Of a DNA stretch of 64,000 nt, positions 55,727-64,000 are shown piece after piece. Position numbers and translations under genes: made by a program. Positions within the stretch are counted from its first letter, which is position 1, and every line of letters begins with the position of its first letter. The stretch comes from Amia ocellicauda (taxonomy: Eukaryota; Chordata; Actinopteri; Amiiformes; Amiidae), in contig NC_089852.1 of the NCBI RefSeq assembly GCF_036373705.1, forward strand, positions 31,757,707 through 31,821,706. The letters are read 5' to 3'. Below the pieces are notes generated by a model. That model was not told the DNA's origin and did no database searches. It saw only the letters and a list, made by a program, of their open reading frames with translations.

Positions 55727-57694
55727 ATGCATCGCTGTATGGCAGCAGTAGACTACGCCTCTTGGGCAGTGCAGGCATGCGAGCCGATTGTAATGAACAC
55801 ACAGTTGATTCTGCATACAGGACACACGTTAGTTGAATTATTACACACCGGCAAATTGCGTTCAGTCTCCGATAGTAGACGAGCTAGATGGGAAGCCGTT
55901 TTGCTCCCCAGAGATAAATCCATACAAATAATAAAAGACACACGAGTAAACCCAGCAGATGGGATGTTAGGGGAGGGAGAAGAGCATACATGCTCTGAGC
56001 TGGTGCTCCAGGAGGACCACAGTCGCTTCCTAGAAAACCCCCTCACAGACCCTGACTTGGAACTATATGTTGATGGATCCAGGAAAATAATAGATGGAAT
56101 CCTCCACACTGGGTGGGCGGTGGTATTGGATGACAGCACCGTTGTAAAATCTGGATCCCTGCCAGGACACTGTTCAGCCCAAGTGGCAGAACTCGTGGTG
56201 TTGACTGAGTCATTAAAAATAGCGAAAGACATTAAAGTTAATATTTTCACTGACAGTCACTATGCATTTGGAGTAGTACACGACTATATGGCAACCTGGG
56301 AACGTAGAGGGTTTATAACAACAGCAGGAGAAGTAATCAAAAATTATGAGTATGTTATAGCCCTAGCTGAGGCGGCACACCTTTCAGAAAAGGTAGCAGT
56401 AGTTAAAGTGAAAGCTCATCAGAGTCTTTCTGATGATGGATGCCCGCGCACCTGTGGGAATAACTTTGCAGACCTAGCTGCGAAAAAGGCAGCAGAGACA
56501 GGCAGTCATGTGACGTTAGCAGGATTCCCCTGCTCTAGTAAACTTGCGAGTATCCTAGAACCAGAAACTACTGACCTCGCACAGCTACAGAAAGACTGTG
56601 AGGAGAATGAAGTACAAGAGTGGGTTAAGGGAGGTGCAGTACACTCAGACGGTTTGTGGCGAAGTCCTAACTTACAATGTGTATTAGCACCCCAGTGTAT
56701 TAGGTCAACGCTTTTGGACCAGTACCATGGGCCAGCTCATACGGGTCGCAAGGCCATGTTAACTCAATTGCGTGAACACTGGTGGTGGCCTGGCATAGGC
56801 AGGGACACTGCGAAGTGGTGTCAACAGTGTATTCCTTGCGCACAAGTAAACCCAGGTAAACCGATCAAAGTCACTAAATCACACAAGCCCCAGCCTCAAG
56901 GTCCGTGGGAAAATATTCAAATTGACTTTACAGGACCCCTGACAAAATGTCATGGGAAATCCTATTGCTTGGTAATAATTGACCATTTCACAAAATGGGT
57001 TGAGGCTTTCCCCTGCAGGGACTGCTCTGCCACCACTGCAGCACGAGTCCTAGCAACTGAGGTTATTCCTCGATGGGGTGTGCCCCATCAAATGGACTCA
57101 GATCAAGGGACTCATTTCACCGGTAAGGTAATGAAGAAAGCATGTTTACTGCTAGGGGTAAAACAACGATTTCATATACCTTATCACCCTCAGAGTTCAG
57201 GCTTAGTGGAGCGCACTAACCGGACACTGAAGGAAAGTTTGGCAAAAGCCCTGTTAACTACAAGCAAGGGATGGACAGTAGCACTCCCCGCTGTGCTGTA
57301 TAAACTTAGAGCGTCACCTAATCGGTGTACTCAGCTTTCTCCATATGAGTTAATGACAGGGAGAGGTATGCAACTCCCTGCTGGCCTCTGGGGTCCCATT
57401 GATCCCAGTGGTCCATTCAAAGACTATCTTAAACAGTATGTGGCACAGCTATGTACACACTTAAAAAAACTTAGATCACAAGCACGTGATCTCCAGTCCC
57501 TCAGAGACTTGGAACTCAAAGAGGAAATGCCAACAACACTTCCTGAGGTTGGTTCACAAGTAATGTGTAAAATAATCCCAAGCAGACCAGGGCTCAGGCC
57601 AAAATGGACAGGACCGCATAATGTCCTTCCTTCTACAGACACTTCAGACAGGACAGGAGGGGGGTACTACATGGGAACATTGGTCACAAGTTAA
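55727..57694 (+). pseudogene. ERV1 RNase H and integrase (655-codon open frame)
   Basis: The longest open viral frame. RNase H: ELYVDGSRK, AELVVLTESL, NIFTDSHYAFG and NNFADLAAKKAA. Integrase zinc domain: YHGPAHTGRKAM and CQQCIPC. Core: IQIDFTGPL, DSDQGTHFTG and YHPQSSGLVERTNRT, supplying the D, D and E. The C-terminal part includes LSPYELMTGRGM and a chromatin- or DNA-binding tail (LPEVGSQVMCKI). The last ~40 codons are frame-shifted (continuing in 57621-57803). The domains themselves look complete. Confidence 0.88.
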
Positions 57695-57842
57695 AAATTA
57701 TAATCCAGGAGAACTGTGTACTAAACCTTTATCTTTTCTCATTCCTAGGAAAGCAACAGTTGCAGATTTCCTGAATTTTGAGAGACATTCACCTAACTGG
57801 TAAAGGCTTTGTCCCCCTACAGGTACTAAGAGATAATCCAGC

Positions 57843-59048
57843 ATGAAGATGACTGTGTACACTACAGTATTTGGACTGATCTGCCTGTCCTTAGTTGAAT
57901 CATGGACAGATAACAAATTGATCCAAATGACACGCACCTATGCAAATGCCCTTAACAAGACGAAATGTTGGGTTTGTTCCCACATTCCACACGACACTAA
58001 GAAAGGGGTTCCAATGATCCCCATTCCAATTCCAGTATTTTCTGATTATTCACAACTTAGAGTTGCCTCTAATGTACGGTATGCATATGATTATGCCTTA
58101 GGCATCACAGGAGAATGATACTTTAGACCGAAGATGGATCAGAATAGAAGAGATTTTAAAATGCCATATATTAACTTGGCTCACAGTAACAAAGGATCTG
58201 TGTGTGTTTCATACTATAACCAAACCATGCAATCCCAATTTATAGGTAATAGTACTTGTAATCACACTGTGGCTATCGATGGTCTTGACTTTAGGTATCA
58301 GACTTGTCGATTTTACGCTCCATGGAATGGGACTTATTGGATATGCGGCATGCGGGCATATTGGGAACTTCCTTGTAAGTTCACAGGTTCTTGTTATTTA
58401 GGATTTGTGGTGCCAGCTTTGCGCCACACTGAAGATAAATACCTTCCAGATATAGAACAATTTACTCACCCTAAACGTGAGATAGGGGAAGGAGACAGGT
58501 TTGCTTCCATACTATTTCCTATGTATGGAGTCGGAAGAGCAATAAAGGAAATCAGATTAGTAGCTGCTATATTAGAAACATTAAGTATTTCTACAACTGA
58601 AGTTCTCAGCAATTTAACAACTGAAATAGTGGCTATGCGAACTGTTGCCCTCCAGAACAGGCTAGCTCTAGATTTCTTGCTAGCAGCACAAGGAGGGACA
58701 TGTGCCATTATAGGGCAGGAATGCTGTACTTACATACCAGATAACTCTGAACACATTGATAATCTTATAGAGCACATTAGGAAAGCAACTACAAAGATAC
58801 ACCAGTCCTCTGGAGGAAAAACCCTCTGGGGATGGCTTGCTGATACCTTTGGTAATCTGGGTATGATTGTGTTACAAGGATTGATATTGGTAGTTACTAT
58901 TCTGCTATGTCTGAATGTTTCTTTTTTATGTCTTAAATACACTGTTCAAAGAGCATCTCAACAACTTTGTAAACCTCATAATGTATCTACTATGGTTACA
59001 GCTGCAATTAAAACACCCTCGTTGGCAGACTCTCTAAATTTCTACTAA
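57843..59048 (+). pseudogene. ERV1 env, one in-frame stop
   Basis: A single frame from 57843 to 59048 interrupted by TGA at 58116-58118. N-terminal signal peptide (hydrophobic VYTTVFGLICLSL), surface-subunit CXXC (KCWVCSHIP), several N-glycosylation sites, a hydrophobic FASILFPMYGVG stretch that may be the fusion peptide, then the transmembrane-subunit CX6CC (CAIIGQECC) and a membrane anchor (MIVLQGLILVVTILLCL). This is the gamma-type arrangement with a covalently linked surface/transmembrane pair. It is short (about 400 codons) compared with typical retroviral env. Confidence 0.82.
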
Positions 59049-59486
59049 ACGACACCGTCCCTCACTCGGGAGGAGCAAAACTCACACACCCATTGACACA
59101 AATCTTATTCTATCCCCTTGGTTCTGGAGGCTCCATGTGACTGAGGACAAATGGATTTAGTATCAAAGGCAATAAATCTCATGACTCAAGGAAAACCAAA
59201 GGATGCATTGGAAAGATACTATTACAAAAGTCACTCTGCTCCATGAGACGCCTTCAGGACATTCTGTACATTCACATTTAGGGACACACACTTATCGTTC
59301 TCCCCGACAGCAGGGACACCCTTACACTCGCCGTACACACATATACACCCCACGGGGAAGGGTTGGGATGAAGGAGCTGAAAACGCAGCGTCAAATCTTC
59401 CTAACCCCTAAGGGGATTTGCTTGTAACTGATAAACATAACTTTCTGGCTTCTTTCCGCTTTGCTCTATTGCCAAACAGCAGGGAA
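59049..59486 (+). other. ERV1 region between env and 3' LTR
   Basis: Includes an open frame at 59203-59427 whose end (IYTPRGRVGMKELKTQRQIF) is also conserved in ERV2 at 33539-33832 on the minus strand. No known domain. It could be a small accessory frame or simply conserved non-coding sequence before the LTR. Confidence 0.4.
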
Positions 59487-60064
59487 TGAAGACTCTGTAT
59501 AGGAAGTTGAAGAAAGTGTTTTTGTGATTATTATATAATGTTTTATATTAATACTAGCATTAGAAGTAGTTTTGTATACAGACTGAGCAGATTCGATTTA
59601 GCAGGACAAGTAAAGGGTCAACAAGGTCGATTTGTTAGAAACTCCTGTCAGTAATGAAAGATTACACAGTGCCGAAATAGCCTACAGCTGTCTGCTGAGA
59701 ATTTGTTTATGACGTTTCTCCAGATAGGCAGGAATTGTTTCTGTTAAAGAACGATTGACACTAGGTAAATGACGACCGTGGGATCACATCTTCCTAGTGC
59801 ACATCAAAGACGGACATCTGCTTTGGATCCATCACCTCTTCACGGGAGGACAGATCGTAAAACGGACCCGGACTTGTATCTTCTGATTGGATGAACGGCC
59901 ATAAGATGTTACGTCATTTTTCCTATAAAGTTGTACTCATGTTTGTAAACATTAAGTCTCACTGAAGGAATTATTTCTGACGTGGAGCTTCTGAGTCGGC
60001 TCGATTAAAGTTCTATTTGCTTTATCTCCACGACTTCTCCACTTATTTCCCACACGGTTCTACA
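59487..60064 (+). repeat. ERV1 3' LTR
   Basis: 578 bp, TG...CA, nearly identical to the 5' LTR, followed by CTGAC at 60065-60069. Confidence 0.92.
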
Positions 60065-60310
60065 CTGACCTATCTTTAGACATGTTGACTGAGTAATATT
60101 AACTATTGGTGGATCCAAGACAAACACAGGACAAGACACAACATAAAACATACAGTTGGGCTCAAGGATTGGCTTATCCCCATTGTCTATATGAATTTGG
60201 TTTATAGTGCACTGCTGTATTGAAGTGTTCTCCTTGATCATCTCGTTGTGGGCCCAAAATCTGTAAAATAAGAAAAACACACTTGAACTTAGGTTAGTAT
60301 TAGTACACAA
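60065..60310 (-). pseudogene. ERV3 env, 5' part with splice acceptor
   Basis: Open minus frame interrupted at 60064 by the 3' LTR of ERV1. The frame resumes at 51776 on the other side of ERV1. A pyrimidine-rich tract ending in AG (60261-60262) looks like the acceptor for a spliced env transcript. Cys and N-glycosylation sites are present (for example IVNITQS). Confidence 0.6.
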
Positions 60311-60544
60311 AATTAACTTGAATCCCTTTTAATTAGCCAAATATGGCTTCACTTGGGTCCAATGCTTCCATCGCTCGCCAGCCTTATTCCGCACACACAG
60401 ATGTGTCTGTTAACCTGACCTCAAATGGTCCCTCCCAACGGGGTTCTAGTCCTGGCCTGCGAGGCAGGCGCTTAACCATGACTTGACTGCCCACCTCAGG
60501 AAGTTGACCTTTAAGATCTGATTGTGCGTCATCCATTTTAGTGT
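60311..60544 (-). other. ERV3 pol-env junction
   Basis: Degraded C-terminal pol sequence and the segment before the env splice acceptor. No intact frame. Confidence 0.4.
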
Positions 60545-61402
60545 TCACTTCTGCTTGTTCTGACCTCGCAGCTTTGGAAAGGTCTTTAAGACATTATCTA
60601 ATGTCACCAGATAATGTCTCAATTGGTCTCGGAAAGGTCCTGACAATCCTGTGCCCCCTGGAGGGGCATTGGGTGGTAGTCTCATAGCTCTGCCAGTCAT
60701 CAATTCATAGGGCGTCAAGTGTGTGGTTTTGTTCGGTGCCCTGATATTCCATAAAATGGCTGGGAGAACCTGAGCCCAGGTTTCCCCTGCAGTCTGTATG
60801 GCTTTGATCAATCCAGTTTTAATTGTTCTGTTCATGCACTCCACCATCCCAGAGCTCTGGGGATAATAGGGGATGTGGAATTTCTGCTTTCCCACAAAAT
60901 GTGTGCCATTATCAGAGTCTATTTGGAGGGGTACACCCCATCGTGGGAACAATTCTTCTGCCAATATCTGTGCTGCTGTCTCAGCAGTACAGTTTCTGGT
61001 GGGGTATGCCTCTACCCATCGTGTGAACTGGTCAACAATGACAACAATATATTGATTGCCTTTGCTGGGAGGTAAAGGCTCTGTGAAACCTATCTAAAGC
61101 TGGGTCCAAGGCCCCGTGGGTCGAGGCATGTGTTTAAGTTTCACTTTGATGAATTTTCCTCCATTACAGGCTGCGCACACAAGGCATTGCTGACAGTACT
61201 TGGCAACTTCACGTCCCACCCCAGGCCACCACCAAGTATTCGTTAATTGATGTAGCATAGCATTTCGTCCTGTATGGGCTATCCCATGGTACATGCTTAA
61301 CAACTCCAGTCGAATGCATGTGGGAGCAACAACTCTACCCATAGGGTCCCTCCAGAGTCCATCCTCCTCATATGCAACTCCTGCTTTCTTCCATTTTTCC
61401 AT
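60545..61402 (-). pseudogene. ERV3 integrase remnant
   Basis: Frame 61094-61402 has the zinc-binding segment (YHGIAHTGRNAM, CQQCLVCAAC). Frame 60545-60964 has the core with DSDNGTHF and YYPQSSGMVECMNRT (catalytic Glu kept) and the LTPYELMTGRAM region. Between them, 60965-61093 is degraded. It closely resembles ERV1 integrase, placing the two viruses in related pol lineages. Confidence 0.8.
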
Positions 61403-62674
61403 CTCAGCCCTCTCTTCTCAGTCTCTAATGTCTTCTAGTGTTAATCTTCCCTCTCCTGGTGAATGTACTTTTACTGGTGAAGCTGGGACTGCATGCGCTG
61501 CCTCCTTTGCTGACCTGTCAGCAGCTGCATTTCCTCTCCCTTCCATTGTGTCTTCCTTCTGGTGAGCTTTGACCTTTATTTCAGCAGCAAGTTTTCTAAT
61601 TATATCTTGGTGCTTAATCTCACTTTCTTCTGCAGTACAAAAGCCACATCATTGCCAGGTTTTAGCATAATCATGTACCACCCCAATGGCTGTCTGTGCA
61701 GATTGTGCCTCACTCCATTTCTAGGGCCCTCATAAGAACTACTAGGGCCAAATAAGGGTCCAGAGTGACACACCTCTCCATGTCCATCAGTCATAGCCCA
61801 CCCAGTGTATAGTTTTCCATCCATATATACATTATTTACCATTTAGCAGATGTTCTCATCCAGGGCGACTTACATTTGTACCCATTTATACAACTGGGTA
61901 TTTTACTGGAGCAATCTAAGTGAAGTACCTTGCTGAAGGGTACAACAGCACTGCCCCACCCGGGATTTGAATCCACAACCTTCCAGAGTCCAGAGCCCTA
62001 ACCACTACTCCACATTGCTGCCTGCATTTCCAAGAACCATCTACAATGAGCATCAGTTCTGTGTCTGCTATTGGAATTGTCTGAAGTGGCCCTTGTTCTT
62101 CCTCCTCTACTACTAGAACACATTGGTGTGGCTCCCCTTCAGTTTCCTCCAACATCATGCTGGCAGGATTCAAATTCACATCTCTTATTCACATTTTTGG
62201 ACAGCAGGGTAGCTTCCCACTTGGCTCTTTGAGCATCCGTCACTGATTTGATTCGAGCATTATGCAGAAGTGCTACTACACCATGCAGGGTGTGCAATAC
62301 AACTTTATTGGCTCCCACCAATGACTTTGTAGTCTGAATGGCCCAGGATGCACGGTCAAGGGCCTGCACACAAGGCAGTAGGCCCTTGACTGCTCCAGGG
62401 ATTTTGGCTGAATAATATCCCACAGGTTGATAGCTGTCTCCATGTGTTTGAGCCAAAACTGCACTATAATGTGTTTGTCCCACATTTGTCCACAGAGGAA
62501 AGGTATAGTGCCATTTGGCAGTCCAAGAGCTGGGGCTATAGCAAGGGCCCCTTTAAGGTCTTCATAGGCCTTTTTGGTTTGTTCACTCCATTTAAGCACT
62601 TCTGCTCCTCCCTCCCTTCTTTCAGCATGTTTACACACGTGACATGTTGAATCAGCAGGCCCTGTTGCTGACAC
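61403..62674 (-). pseudogene. ERV3 RT thumb and RNase H remnant
   Basis: The minus frame 62276-62674 starts in the thumb/connection (KWSEQTKKAYEDLKGALA). 62139-62483 and 61916-62179 continue into RNase H (ELMLIVDGSW), and 61600-61842 gives its next part (VYMDGKLYTGWAM). A SINE at 61838-62022 splits the RNase H. Protease and the reverse transcriptase palm are absent: a deletion near 62675-62710 joins gag to the thumb. Confidence 0.72.
61838..62022 (-). mobile_element. tRNA-derived SINE with L2-type tail
   Basis: On the minus strand it begins GGCAGCAATGTGGAGTAGTG with an A-box-like TGGTTAGGGC and a B-box GGATTCAAATCCC. It ends AAGTCGCCCTGGATGAGAAC and ATCTGCTAAATGG. This tail matches the L2-like LINE tail at 4691-4721. 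It is inserted in ERV3 RNase H. Confidence 0.8.
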
Positions 62675-62710
62675 GTGTCATTTCATCACCACACTCTTCT
62701 TGTCCTCATG

Positions 62711-63939
62711 TTACTGCAACTTTAGTTTTATCTTTTCCTTTATCTCTTTTCTCTTTCTCCCTTTCATGCTTTTTGTATTTATTTTGTTTTCCAATTCAGT
62801 GGCCCATGTCATGACTGCATCATAATCCTTTCCCACTGGCATTCCCATATCTACAATTTTCCTGTGCTCTGGGCCCAGCCCTCCATTGAGCATTTTCACA
62901 AACGTGAACTTGGCACCGGGAGTCACTTGCTTCATTACATTCTTCATAAGCTTGAAATTTCCTTTCCACATAATCAACAACAGATTCATCTGGTTTCTGA
63001 GTTATGCCCACAACATAAGACCAACTAGCATGTCCATTGCCCAACACACCTTGCATTTCCTCTCTCAGTCTTTATATTGCCTGCCAGTATCCCACTGACT
63101 CCCCATCATGTCCTACCCATTCTGGCCATGTTCCCCATCTGATTATATCAGACATTTCTTCCCATTTGTCATGTGGACACTTAGCTTTGATCAATGTGTG
63201 AACATTCTTCAATGTTAACTGATGTGCTTTACCCAAAACTTCAATTCCCTTCCAAAATTTGGTATTAGGGTTAGCCCATTTAAGATTAGGAAGGGTGTTC
63301 AACAGGGCTCAAGGGATATGTTGTCTGTAATTCCTCCCCTCCTCGGTGTCCTGTTACCCGATATGGTGCCATAGGGATGCCTCTTGGCCTGCCGCTTGGC
63401 GGGTGGCTGTTTTCTCCTCTCCAACAGCTACTAGCTCTCTCTGTATCTGAGCCTGCAAGCATTCAGCGGGGGAGCAGAGGCTGCAGCTACTGTAACTAAC
63501 CCCCTCTCCTGAGAGGTGGAACGTATCCCTTATCAGCTTGGTACTGCCTTTCTGCTTCAGCTATGATGTCATCCCATCCTCTCTCCCAGTCTCCACCTTC
63601 CTCATTCCCCTCTCTCAGACTTCCTGGTTTGAGTCACATAACTCTGTACAGTTTCTGTTGCACCATCCCCATTGTTTCCCTTATCGCAGCCTCCAAGCTA
63701 CAAACTGTGCCTACCACTCCACAGCAGACTCCCTCCTGTCCCTCTATCCACTGAATAAACAACACCACAGCATATTTTTCTTTTTCCCCCAACTGTAAAC
63801 CTCTCCACCACTGAACTTGTATCTGAACTGGAGATTCAGGGTCCCACCCTTTACTTACAGCCTTGTTTCTTATTGTCTACAACTTTTCTTTCATGAAATG
63901 TACAACCTCCATGGAGTTTGGTAACTTTAAACTTGCCAT
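62711..63939 (-). pseudogene. ERV3 gag remnant
   Basis: An ATG at 63937-63939 begins a matrix-like segment (GWDPESPVQIQVQWW, compare GWDPNWVPKQHREWW in ERV1) that soon hits stops. 63072-63302 and 62711-62989 hold capsid-like sequence (WEEMSDIIRWGTWPEW; GPEHRKIVDMGMPVG). The nucleocapsid knuckles are lost in the deletion near 62700. The leader and 5' LTR lie outside the window. Confidence 0.65.
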
Positions 63940-64000
63940 AGTCTTCTGATTTTATTTATTTATGTATTTATTTTATATTGTTTTATTATAATTATAATAT

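Larger units (their letters stand above)
51777..60064 (+). mobile_element. ERV1: LTR-complete endogenous retrovirus inserted in ERV3 env
   Basis: An 8,288-bp provirus with two LTRs (51777-52358 and 59487-60064) flanked by the 5-bp duplication CTGAC (51772-51776 and 60065-60069). Order is LTR, primer-binding site, gag, protease, reverse transcriptase, RNase H, integrase, env, LTR. Gag and pro-pol are in one frame separated by a UAG, as in gamma/epsilon-type retroviruses, and env has CXXC and CX6CC motifs. Frames carry several stops, at least two frameshifts and a capsid deletion, so the copy is defective. Confidence 0.92.

Noticed and set aside
61838-62022. tRNA gene on the minus strand
   Set aside because: B box is recognisable, but no cloverleaf and an L2-type tail identify it as a SINE.

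Overview
This is eukaryotic DNA, almost certainly a ray-finned fish. It carries four intact fish-type odorant receptor (OR) genes and a dense mix of fish transposons: L2-, CR1-, Rex1- and Tx1-like LINEs, tRNA-derived SINEs, Tc1 elements, Gypsy, DIRS-like pieces and endogenous retroviruses. Some repeats (a CR1 LINE ending in TTATGTTC octamers, a tRNA-SINE sharing an L2 tail) remind me of non-teleost lineages such as sturgeon, gar or bowfin. That placement is inference from memory, not a database result.

The backbone is a tandem OR cluster on the minus strand: OR1 (7724-8656), OR2 (15223-16155), OR3 (41189-42121) and OR4 (46419-47351). Each has 310 codons in one coding exon, preceded by an intron, a non-coding first exon and (clearly in three of four) a TATA box. 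The AT-rich DNA around them is a repeated duplicon, and one copy near 29.9-31.6 kb has no receptor. OR4 is a hybrid: its 5' half and upstream flank match OR2, its 3' half and downstream flank match OR1.

Between the receptors lie layers of transposons. 0-4.6 kb: L2-like and CR1-like LINEs with smaller insertions. 6.4-7.6 kb: a nearly intact Tc1 element with a DD36E spacing. 9.4-12.4 kb: a near full-length CR1-like LINE. 12.9-15.2 kb: a Rex1-like LINE holding a SINE, then an internally inverted Tc1. 16.6-29.9 kb: two Gypsy elements, the second split by a ~6 kb Tx1-like LINE. 33.4-36.2 kb: a retroviral remnant and DIRS-like ends. 37-39.5 kb: two more CR1 pieces. 43-45.3 kb: a DIRS-like fragment and a CR1 copy split by a 1.03 kb DNA transposon.

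The right end (49.1-64 kb) is a nested pair of retroviruses. An older minus-strand provirus (ERV3) runs from its 3' LTR at 49.1 kb to gag near 63.9 kb. A younger, LTR-complete plus-strand provirus (ERV1, 51777-60064) sits inside its env gene, flanked by the 5-bp duplication CTGAC. Every viral and transposon reading frame examined is broken. The four ORs are the only genes here that look functional for the host. I found no CRISPR array, operon, rRNA or convincing tRNA gene, and no clearly new defence or metabolic system; the novelty is in gene duplication and transposon structure.
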